Notes under the pieces: generated by a model | Told to the model about the DNA's origin: nothing | Seen by the model: the letters and a program-made list of their open reading frames with translations, nothing else | Databases searched by the model: none | Part shown: positions 1-7,877 of the stretch, piece after piece | How positions within the stretch are numbered: position 1 is the first letter of the stretch | Layout: every line of letters begins with the position of its first letter | Made by a program: the position numbers and the translations under genes | Source of the DNA: Streptoalloteichus hindustanus | GTDB lineage: Bacteria > Actinomycetota > Actinomycetes > Mycobacteriales > Pseudonocardiaceae | Reading direction: 5' to 3' | Length of the DNA stretch: 64,000 nucleotides | Assembly (NCBI RefSeq): GCF_900129375.1 | Contig: NZ_FQVN01000002.1 | Span: 372,001-436,000, forward strand

Positions 1-1488
1 CCGTTCCGGGTCGACCGCGACCGGGTGGCCAGCTCGCCGTTCTTCGCCCGGCTGGGTGGGGTGACCCAGGTGGTCAGCCCAACCGGCTCCGGCCTGCTGG
101 TGCACAACCGGCTCACGCACAGCCTCAAGGTCGCGCAGGTCGCCAGGGCGGTCGCCGAGCGGCTCGCCGCCGACCCGGGCACCGCCGACCTGCTGCGCGG
201 ACTGGGCGGCTGTCACCCGGACGTCGTGGAGGCCGCGGCCCTGGCGCACGACCTCGGCCACCCGCCGTTCGGCCACCTCGGCGAGCAGGTCCTCGACCGG
301 GTGGCCCGGCACCGGTTCGGCCTGCCCGACGGCTTCGAGGGCAACGCCCAGTCCTTCCGGATCATCACCACCACCGACGTGCGCGGCCCCTCGGCCGTCG
401 GCCTCGACCTGACCGCGGCGACCAGGGCCGCCACGCTCAAGTACCCCTGGACCCGGCTGTCGCACCCCCGGCCGCACCCCCGCTCGATGCCCGTCCCGCC
501 CCGAGGCGCGGGCGAGCCGCCGGACCTGCCGGGCACCGGGTCGGCGAAGTTCTCGGTCTACGTCACCGAGCTGGACGACCTCGTCCAGTGCCGCGCCGCG
601 TTCGCCGGCCGGGTCGACCCCTGGCAGCAGACGGTGGAGGCGGCGGTCATGGACATCGCCGACGACGTCGCCTACGCGATCCACGACCTGGAGGACTTCC
701 ACCGGGTCGGCGTCCTCCAGCACGCCACCGTCTCCGCCGAGCTGGGCGCGTGGCAGGAGGGCGCGCTGGAGCTGGCCGGCCTCGACCGCGCCGGCCTGGA
801 GGCCCAGTCCCGCCGGCCCGGCCGGTCGCTGGAGCTGCTGCGGCGGAAGCTGCACGGCAAGGACTCGTGGCTGGTCGACGACGAGGCGTTCGCCGCGGCC
901 GTCTCCACGGTGCGCAAGGAGCTGGTCGACGGGCTGCTCGCCGTGCCGTTCGACGGCTCGGTGGAGGCCGAGCAGGCCGTGGCCGACTTCTCGGCGCGCT
1001 GGACCGCGCGCCTGTGCGAGGGCGTGGCCGTGCTGGCCGAGCCGCATCCCCGGGCCGCGCACGTCGTGCTCACCACCGAGCACTGGCACGAGGTGCAGGT
1101 GCTGAAGTTCGTCCACCACCGGTTCGTGCTCGCCCGGCCCGACCTGGCGCTGCACCAGCGGGGGCAGGCCCGGCTGCTCACCGCGTTGGTGGAGGCGCTG
1201 GACCAGTGGCTCACCGACCGGCACGAGGCGTCCCGGCTGCCGCGCCGCCTGCACGACCTGGTGGAGCTGGCGGGGGACGAGTACGCGCGGCTGGCCGCCG
1301 CCGAGCCGGACCTGCTGGTCGGGGCGACCGGCGAGGCGCCGAGGGGAGCGGACGCCGTGCGGGCTCTGGCCAGGGGCCGCGGGGTGGTGGACTTCGTCGC
1401 CTCGCTCACCGACACGCAGGCCGTGGCGATGATGGAGGCGTTGTCCGGCCGCACCGGCCAGCTCTGGACGGACGCGTTCGTGCTCTGA
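1..1488 (+). CDS. dgt: dGTPase / dNTP triphosphohydrolase, 5' end cut by the window
   Basis: The frame is open from base 1, and its first residues (PFRVDRDR) match the family's conserved start of the HD fold, so the true start lies upstream; 495 residues are visible. The HD-domain metal ligands are present: His40 in RLTHS, His83-Asp84 in AHDLGHPPFGH, and Asp218 or Asp221-222 in DIADDVAYA. Enzymes of this family hydrolyse dNTPs to the nucleoside plus tripolyphosphate and control dNTP pools in the cytosol. The length fits actinobacterial members of about 500 residues. The stop is followed by a 9-bp tandem repeat and then a gene with its own promoter. Family assignment is firm; the substrate preference cannot be read from the sequence. 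Confidence 0.93.
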   Translation, partial: PFRVDRDRVASSPFFARLGGVTQVVSPTGSGLLVHNRLTHSLKVAQVARAVAERLAADPGTADLLRGLGGCHPDVVEAAALAHDLGHPPFGHLGEQVLDRVARHRFGLPDGFEGNAQSFRIITTTDVRGPSAVGLDLTAATRAATLKYPWTRLSHPRPHPRSMPVPPRGAGEPPDLPGTGSAKFSVYVTELDDLVQCRAAFAGRVDPWQQTVEAAVMDIADDVAYAIHDLEDFHRVGVLQHATVSAELGAWQEGALELAGLDRAGLEAQSRRPGRSLELLRRKLHGKDSWLVDDEAFAAAVSTVRKELVDGLLAVPFDGSVEAEQAVADFSARWTARLCEGVAVLAEPHPRAAHVVLTTEHWHEVQVLKFVHHRFVLARPDLALHQRGQARLLTALVEALDQWLTDRHEASRLPRRLHDLVELAGDEYARLAAAEPDLLVGATGEAPRGADAVRALARGRGVVDFVASLTDTQAVAMMEALSGRTGQLWTDAFVL

Positions 1489-1498
1489 CCGCCGGTGT

Positions 1499-1525
1499 TG
1501 ATCACCGTGATCACCGTGATCACCC
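1499..1525. repeat. 3 x 9-bp tandem repeat after the dGTPase stop
   Basis: The unit TGATCACC(G/C) occurs three times in a row starting 11 bases after the stop codon. Each unit junction forms the palindrome GTGATCAC. It is one of several short arrays placed at gene 3' ends in this window. Confidence 0.8.
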
Positions 1526-1657
1526 GGACAGCGGCTGCCGGCGCGGTCACCGCGCTCCTAGGGTGGTTCGGCCGCCGACCCAGCCGCCGAATCGGAGTCC
1601 ACAGTGGACAGTCGTGGGCGTTCGCGGGGCCGCGCCCGCCCCGCCGAGGGGGGCCCA

Positions 1658-1663
1658 TACGCT
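1658..1663 (+). promoter_or_regulatory. -10 element TACGCT, leaderless promoter
   Basis: TACGCT ends 7 bases before the GTG at 1671, so transcription should begin at or very near the start codon. No ribosome binding site is visible there. This supports choosing GTG 1671. Confidence 0.6.
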
Positions 1664-1670
1664 GTGGGGT

Positions 1671-2315
1671 GTGACCGCGACCGCGTCCGCCCTCGACCAA
1701 CGGCCCGCCCCCGACACCCTCGGTGCCGGCGGCGTCGGCCAGGGGGACGACGTGCTGCCGGTGGATGAGCCCGGCGACGCGCTGGTCGAGGTCGCGCACT
1801 GCGTGCTCGGCGACGGCCCCCTCCACGCCGTCGACCTGCTCGACCTCGTCGACGGCGCGGTCGAGGCGCCGGTCGACGTCGTGCGGGCCGGCGACGACCT
1901 GCTGCCCCGGCTCGCCCACGAGGGCGCGTTGGCCGAGGCGCTGGGCGCGGCCAGGAGCGCCCTGCGGCCGGGCGGGCTGCTGGTCGCGGCCGTGCCCGAG
2001 CTGGGCGGCCTGCGCCGGCTGCGCCCCACCGCGCCGCCGCCCCGGGTGATCGGCCACGGCGAGCAGCGGCAGGTCACCGTCCAGCTCTGGGACTGGACCG
2101 ACGACGGCTCCTGCTACGGGCTGGAGGTCGTGCAGCTCGTCCGCCACCAGGGCGGCTGGGAGGTCGCGCGGACGGTCTCCACCCGGCACCGGGTGCTGAC
2201 CGCGGACGAGGTGTCCTCGGCGTTGACCGAGGCCGGGTTCGCCGCCGTGCAGCGGCTCACCCCCGGGGAGAGCGGCCACCCGCTGCCCGTGTGGGTCGCG
2301 GTCGCCGCCCGATGA
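1671..2315 (+). CDS. Small SAM-dependent methyltransferase-like protein
   Basis: This 214-residue protein resembles the second half of a class I methyltransferase: an acidic stretch (DVVRAGDDLLPRL), a helix, then the typical post-motif-III segment SALRPGGLLVAAVPELGGL and a C-terminal beta meander ending GHPLPVWVAVAAR. I do not see a clear glycine-rich SAM motif (E/DxGxGxG) in the N-terminal 90 residues, so it may be a divergent or non-catalytic member. The GTG start is chosen because a TACGCT -10 lies 7 bases upstream. Its TGA overlaps the ATG of the next gene (ATGA), so it is translationally coupled to the acVLRF1 release factor gene. Substrate unknown. Confidence 0.7.
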   Translation: MTATASALDQRPAPDTLGAGGVGQGDDVLPVDEPGDALVEVAHCVLGDGPLHAVDLLDLVDGAVEAPVDVVRAGDDLLPRLAHEGALAEALGAARSALRPGGLLVAAVPELGGLRRLRPTAPPPRVIGHGEQRQVTVQLWDWTDDGSCYGLEVVQLVRHQGGWEVARTVSTRHRVLTADEVSSALTEAGFAAVQRLTPGESGHPLPVWVAVAAR

Positions 2316-2983
2316 GCCGGACCAGGCAGGTCGCCGGGGGCGGCCGGGCGGTGGAGGTCGCTCCGGAGCGGCTGGCCAGCTGGTTCGACCGGTTCGCGCA
2401 GCGGCACGACGGCGTGCGCCGCACCGTTCTCGCCCCGGAGCGGGTGGAGGTGCACGGGGCTGACGGCGCGCGGGTCGAGGTCGACGTCCCGTTCGGGCCG
2501 CTCGACGTGGTGCCCCGCGAGGAGGACGGCCTGGCGGTCGAGCCGCTCGTTGCGCACCTGCTGCGCCCGCGTCGGATCGGGTTGGTGCTGGTCAGACTGG
2601 GTGGGTGCAGCGTCGGCGTCGCGGAGGGCGGACGGGTGGCGCTGTCCTCCACCGAGCGCCGGCAGGTCCACGGCAGGAACAAGGCCGGTGGCTGGTCCCA
2701 GCAGCGGTTCGCGCGCCGCAGGGAGGGGCAGGCCAGGGAATCCCTGCGCGCGGCGGCCGACACCGCGGCCCGCGTGCTGCTCCCGGTCGCGGCGGAGCTG
2801 GACGCGGTGGTGCTCGGCGGCGACCGCACCGCCCTGGCCGCGCTGCGCGAGGACCGCCGCCTCGCCGCCCTGTTCGCCCGCGCCGAGCCCCGGGTGCTCG
2901 ACGTGCCCGAGCCCCGCCGGGCCGTCCTCGACGAGGCCGCGGAACGCGCCCGCTGTGCCGAGGTCGTCGTCTTCGAGCCGTGA
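2312..2983 (+). CDS. acVLRF1-family peptidyl-tRNA hydrolase / release factor (Vms1-like)
   Basis: The 223-residue protein carries the Vms1/ANKZF1 (VLRF1) signature in its middle: NKAGGWSQQRFARRREGQAR, about residues 126-145, with the glycine-rich loop, the Gln pair and the arginines that define the actinobacterial branch acVLRF1. Family members resemble eRF1 and cleave peptidyl-tRNA, probably rescuing stalled ribosomes; that role comes from the family. The C-terminal half has the expected alpha/beta layout with AVVLGGDRTALAALRED. The ATG overlaps the preceding methyltransferase stop, so the two are co-transcribed. The gene ends about 60 bases before copy A of a dispersed repeat. Confidence 0.82.
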   Translation: MSRTRQVAGGGRAVEVAPERLASWFDRFAQRHDGVRRTVLAPERVEVHGADGARVEVDVPFGPLDVVPREEDGLAVEPLVAHLLRPRRIGLVLVRLGGCSVGVAEGGRVALSSTERRQVHGRNKAGGWSQQRFARRREGQARESLRAAADTAARVLLPVAAELDAVVLGGDRTALAALREDRRLAALFARAEPRVLDVPEPRRAVLDEAAERARCAEVVVFEP

Positions 2984-3042
2984 ACCCCTCGCGGTGTGGT
3001 TCCACCCGGTGCGGTGGGGAAATCACCTGCTCGTGGCGGAGG

Positions 3043-3153
3043 TTGTCCACAGGCTCCCGGGTTGTCCACAAGTTGGTGTTCGGGTGTCGCGGGCGCTCGG
3101 GTCGGGGGAATAGGCTGGACGCGGGGTCGCCCCCCAGGGCGGGTGGGGGCTGT
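3043..3153 (+). repeat. Dispersed element, copy A (DnaA-type boxes, -10, hairpin core)
   Basis: Two exact TTGTCCACA nonamers, the actinobacterial DnaA-box consensus, lie at 3043-3051 and 3062-3070. TAGGCT follows at 3111-3116, 41 bp after the start of the gap, and heads a 44-bp core (3110-3153) almost identical to cores at 30084-30127 and 41704-41747. The core contains GCCCCC and GGGGGC arms that can pair. Copy A sits between the convergent acVLRF1 and SDR genes and reads toward the SDR 3' end. Confidence 0.85.
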
Positions 3154-3169
3154 ACCGGGGACGGCGAGG

Positions 3170-3952
3170 TCAGCCGAGGGAGCCGGTGGCCAGCAGCCCG
3201 CCGTCCACCCGGACGGTCTCCCCGGTGATCCACGAGGCGCCGTCGGAGGCCAGGAAGGCCACCAGCCGCGCCACGTCCTCCGGCGAACCCAGCCGCTTCA
3301 TCGGGTAGGCCGCGCTCGCTTCCTCCTCCCGCCCGGTGTACAGCGCCTCCGCGAACCGCGTCTTCACCACCGCCGGCGCGACCGCGTTGACCCGCACCTT
3401 CGGCCCGAGCTGCCACGCCAGCTCCTCGGTGAGCCGCACCAGCGCGGCCTTGCTCGCGCCGTAGGCCCCGAGCACCCCGGAGGAGCGCAGCCCGGCCACC
3501 GAGGCGACGTTGACCACCGCGCCGCCGTGCTCGGCCATCCACGCCCGCCACGCGAGCTGGACGAACCCCAGGGCGCCCACCACGTTCACGTCGAAGATCT
3601 TGCGCACCGCGTCGAGGTCGGCCTCCATCAGGAACCCGAACACCGGGTTGATGCCCGTGTTGTTCACCAGCACGTCGAGCCGGCCGAACCGCTCGACCAC
3701 GCGCTCCACGGCCGCCGCGCGGTCCTCCGCCCTCCCCGCGTTGCCCGCGACCGCGAGCACCCGCTCCGCCCCGTCCGGGACGGTCGCGGCGAGTGTCCCG
3801 GCGGCGGCCCGCAGCTCGTCGGCCTTCCGTGCGGTGATGGTCACGCTCGCGCCCCTGGCGAGCAGCTCGGCGGCGATCGCGTGGCCGATGCCCCTGCTGG
3901 CCCCGGTGACCAGCGCGGACCGGCCGGAGAAGTCCTGGGTGGGCTGCGTCAT
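3170..3952 (-). CDS. SDR-family NAD(P)-dependent oxidoreductase
   Basis: A classical short-chain dehydrogenase of 260 residues. It has the cofactor loop TGASRGIG (16-23), the structural NNTG (97-100), catalytic Ser151 and the YxxxK pair Tyr164/Lys168, and the C-terminal segment GETVRVDGG typical of FabG-like enzymes. Arginine after the glycine motif region (TARKADEL) suggests NADP(H) use, by inference. It probably reduces or oxidises a small carbonyl or alcohol substrate in the cytosol; the substrate is unknown. The ATG at 3952 is supported by a TACAGT -10 seven bases upstream, giving a leaderless monocistronic message. It is convergent with acVLRF1. Confidence 0.9.
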   Translation of the reverse strand: MTQPTQDFSGRSALVTGASRGIGHAIAAELLARGASVTITARKADELRAAAGTLAATVPDGAERVLAVAGNAGRAEDRAAAVERVVERFGRLDVLVNNTGINPVFGFLMEADLDAVRKIFDVNVVGALGFVQLAWRAWMAEHGGAVVNVASVAGLRSSGVLGAYGASKAALVRLTEELAWQLGPKVRVNAVAPAVVKTRFAEALYTGREEEASAAYPMKRLGSPEDVARLVAFLASDGASWITGETVRVDGGLLATGSLG

Positions 3953-3959
3953 ACCCGGC

Positions 3960-3965
3960 ACTGTA
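3960..3965 (-). promoter_or_regulatory. -10 element TACAGT of the SDR gene
   Basis: Read on the minus strand, TACAGT ends 7 bases before the ATG at 3952, which indicates a leaderless transcript. Confidence 0.6.
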
Positions 3966-4152
3966 GAGCCGGTTACCGTCCAGTAGCCAGGATCGGTGCG
4001 ACCGGTGGCACACAAAATCCGTTGAACACCCTCCGTACACTGGCCCGTTGGTGGTTCTGCTGTCGGACTAGGCCCGGGTCGAGCCCACCGGTCACGGTCG
4101 GTGGGGGTCATGCCGCTACCCGCCCGACGCCACGATCTCTCGGAGTCTTCTC

Positions 4153-5781
<1,629 letters not shown>

Positions 5782-6009
5782 CCGGGCCACCCGATCGACG
5801 GGCAGCGCCTGAACCGGTTGGTGCACGGGGTTCGCACATCCGGTTGCTGTTTTGTTGATCTTGTTGCCCCGATGATCGGCACGCGGTAACACGATGACCA
5901 CGCACCGATGATTTTCCATGATCACCTGGCGTTTACGGCTTTCGTGTTCGATCATTGCGGCGACAGGGGCCGCGAGTGTGGCCCGACCTGCTCGGAAGGA
6001 AGGCGGGAC

Positions 6010-6222
6010 ATGGTGGCTGACCTGAAGAAGGGCGCCCGCATTACCGGCGCCGCGCGGGACAAGCTGGCCGCTGACCTGAAGAAGAAGTACGAGAAGGGCG
6101 CGAGCATCCGTTCGCTGGCGGAGTCCACCGGCCGGTCCTACGGGTTCGTGCACCGCGTGCTCACGGAGTCAGGGGTGCAGCTCCGCGGCCGCGGTGGCGC
6201 CACCCGGACCAAGAAGAAGTGA
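6010..6222 (+). CDS. Small helix-turn-helix protein (Rv1473A-like)
   Basis: A 70-residue basic protein. Residues about 21-55 form one helix-turn-helix unit: KLAADLKKKYEKGASIRSLA, a turn at STGRSYG, then the recognition helix FVHRVLTESGV. The C-terminal tail RGRGGATRTKKK is strongly basic. It is a putative small DNA-binding regulator by family. A very strong ribosome site (GGAAGGAAGGCGGG) precedes ATG 6010. The 228-bp gap to the ABC-F gene is relatively AT-rich, which suggests an independent regulated promoter. In mycobacteria the equivalent gene lies between the ABC-F and crotonase genes, as here. Target genes are unknown. Confidence 0.88.
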   Translation: MVADLKKGARITGAARDKLAADLKKKYEKGASIRSLAESTGRSYGFVHRVLTESGVQLRGRGGATRTKKK

Positions 6223-6259
6223 ACAAGTAACCGTTTACGACATCGAATCGGAGACCGGC

Positions 6260-7105
6260 TTGCCGGGTTCGACAATCGAATCGGATCTGTTGGCCCGTGG
6301 TGGCGTCCGGCTGGACGTCGAGGGGGCCCGGGCGACCATCACGCTGGATCGCCAGGAGGTGCTCAACGCGCAGACCCCGCTGACGTGGGAGGCGCTGCGA
6401 GCGGTGGGGGAGGGGCTCGCCCCCGAGGTGCGCGTGGTGGTGGTCCGCGGCGCCGGCCGATCGTTCTCGGCCGGCCTGGACCGTCGGTTGTTCACCCCGG
6501 ACGGCTTCGACGGCGTTCCCGGCCTGTTCGCGCTGGCCACCGAGCCGTCGGAGCGGATCGAGGCGGCGATCGCCGAGTTCCAGCGCGGTTTCGCCTGGCT
6601 GCGCGATCCGGCGCGGGTGACGGTCGCCGCGGTGCGCGGCCACGCGATCGGCGCGGGCTTCCAGCTCGCGCTCGCGTGCGACCTGCGCGTCCTCGCCGAC
6701 GACGCCCGGTTCTCGATGGCCGAGACCAGCCTGGGCATCGTCCCGGACCTGGGCGGCACCCTCCCGCTGGTGCGGTGCGTCGGCTACGCCAGGGCGGCGG
6801 AGATCTGCGTGACCGGCCGCCGGGTCGACGCCGAGGAGGCGCTGCGGATCGGGTTGGCGAACCGCGTGGTGCCGGGCGAGGAGCTCGACCGGGCGGTCGA
6901 CGACCTCGTCGCGGACCTGCTCCGGCCGCCGGCCGGAGCCGTGCGCGAGACGCTCGCCCTCCTCGCGGACGCCGCCGACCGCGCTGACGGCGTCAATGGC
7001 GTCGGCGGGGGCGGGGGCGGTTCGGCCCTGGAGCGGCAGATGGCGGCGGAACGGGCGGCCCAGGCCAGGAGGCTGGCCGACCTGGCCGCGATGATCACCC
7101 GCTGA
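6260..7105 (+). CDS. Enoyl-CoA hydratase/isomerase-family (crotonase-fold) protein
   Basis: A crotonase-fold protein of 281 residues in the position of mycobacterial EchA12. The oxyanion-hole segments are present (RSFSAGLDRR near residue 70, GHAIGAGFQLALACDL near 128-142), as is the AETSLGIVPDLGG segment. The first catalytic Glu of true hydratases is replaced by Gln135, while the second survives as Glu155, so isomerase or other acyl-CoA chemistry is more likely than hydration. The TTG start is chosen because GGAG lies 6 bases upstream; a GTG at 6194, overlapping the HTH gene, is the alternative. A Gly-rich loop near residue 250 precedes the C-terminal helix. Confidence 0.82.
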   Translation: MPGSTIESDLLARGGVRLDVEGARATITLDRQEVLNAQTPLTWEALRAVGEGLAPEVRVVVVRGAGRSFSAGLDRRLFTPDGFDGVPGLFALATEPSERIEAAIAEFQRGFAWLRDPARVTVAAVRGHAIGAGFQLALACDLRVLADDARFSMAETSLGIVPDLGGTLPLVRCVGYARAAEICVTGRRVDAEEALRIGLANRVVPGEELDRAVDDLVADLLRPPAGAVRETLALLADAADRADGVNGVGGGGGGSALERQMAAERAAQARRLADLAAMITR

Positions 7106-7114
7106 TCCGAGCGC

Positions 7115-7172
7115 GACGTCCACACCCGCCTCTGGCTCCCACGACCGGTGGCCACGGGAGACTGTGGACGTC
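7115..7172 (+). terminator. Large stem-loop after the crotonase gene
   Basis: GACGTCCACA at 7115-7124 pairs with TGTGGACGTC at 7163-7172. A nested stem CTCCC/GGGAG at 7136-7140 and 7156-7160 lies inside. It starts 9 bases after the stop codon. Confidence 0.6.
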
Positions 7173-7322
7173 CTGCCCGCGGCCGGCGATCCGGTGCGGG
7201 TGTCCCGTGTGCCACTGGGACGCTCGCGGTTCCCCTTCGTCCCGGGCCGGGTGCGGGTGCTCGGTGGGGACACGGGCATGTCCCGTTGTCCTCGTTGGTC
7301 GCCGGGTGAGCCGTCGTGGGCT

Positions 7323-7397
7323 GTGTTCCCGCACACAGTGTTCTGTCGCACGGCGTTCTGTCGTGCGGTGTTCTGTCGCCCGGTGCCCTGTCGCGTG
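7323..7397. repeat. 5 x 15-bp imperfect tandem repeat
   Basis: Five consecutive 15-base units of the type GTGTTCTGTCGCACG. The middle three differ at only a few positions; the outer two have diverged more. The array lies in the non-coding stretch between the crotonase and ABC exporter genes. Confidence 0.85.
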
Positions 7398-7544
7398 AGG
7401 TGCTGGCATGCGGCGGGCTCGCCCCAGTGCCCCGGCTCCGGCCTGTGCCGCTGTCGCTCGGCCGGCCCCGGGTGGTGTCCCCGGGGCAGGATCGTCGGGC
7501 GTGGGTCGCTCCGCTGTCCCAGCATCACTCGTGACATGACGTTG

Positions 7545-7568
7545 TCCTGTCGCGGGTCCTGTCGCGGG
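7545..7568. repeat. 2 x 12-bp perfect direct repeat
   Basis: TCCTGTCGCGGG occurs twice head to tail, about 50 bases before the candidate exporter promoter. Confidence 0.8.
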
Positions 7569-7616
7569 TCGCGCGGCGTGTTCCGCGTCGTCCCTCAGGG
7601 GTGGGCTTCCCGCTGA

Positions 7617-7639
7617 CTGTCGGTGTCAATCGGCATGAT
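7617..7639 (+). promoter_or_regulatory. Candidate PafBC-type (RecA-NDp) promoter
   Basis: CTGTCGGTG, 8 bases, CATGAT. The published mycobacterial PafBC consensus is TTGTCRGTG-N8-TANNNT, so this has one mismatch in each half. It would drive the ABC exporter. The mismatch in the first -10 base makes it weaker than the arc match at 27038. Confidence 0.35.
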
Positions 7640-7877
7640 CGGTCTTCGGTCGCTGTCGGACACCGGGCCGAGTCGGCGCGGGGTGCGCTTCCCGGGGTCG
7701 TGTCCCTCGGGGCGGGTCCTGAATGGACACGGCCGGGGTCGGACGTCGACCGGGCTCGGGTGGCCCGCGCGACGTGGTCGCCGACGAGAAGCGCGGCCGG
7801 GGAAGCAACACCGACACCACCGCGTTGACCAAGCCACCGGAGTGTGCGCGGGGCGGGCGCGAGGAGGACTGGAAGAC

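Larger units (their letters stand above)
7173..7877. other. Non-coding, repeat-rich stretch before the ABC exporter
   Basis: About 700 bases without a convincing gene. Open frames exist on both strands, but their codons lack the G/C third-position bias of neighbouring genes and their products are Cys/Arg-rich low-complexity strings produced by the tandem repeats at 7323-7397 and 7545-7568. A PafBC-type promoter match lies at 7617-7639, giving the exporter a leader of about 230 bases. Confidence 0.6.

Noticed and set aside
588-1670. Long out-of-frame open frame over the dGTPase running into the methyltransferase
   Set aside because: High GC keeps alternative frames open; the translated Arg/Pro/Gly-rich text is an artefact, and the real start is GTG 1671.
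3043-3070. Replication origin because of DnaA boxes
   Set aside because: Only two or three boxes per site, three dispersed sites, and no dnaA or dnaN gene nearby.
7164-7616. 150-codon plus-strand frame
   Set aside because: Cys/Arg-rich translation created by the 15-bp repeats, no codon bias, no family resemblance.
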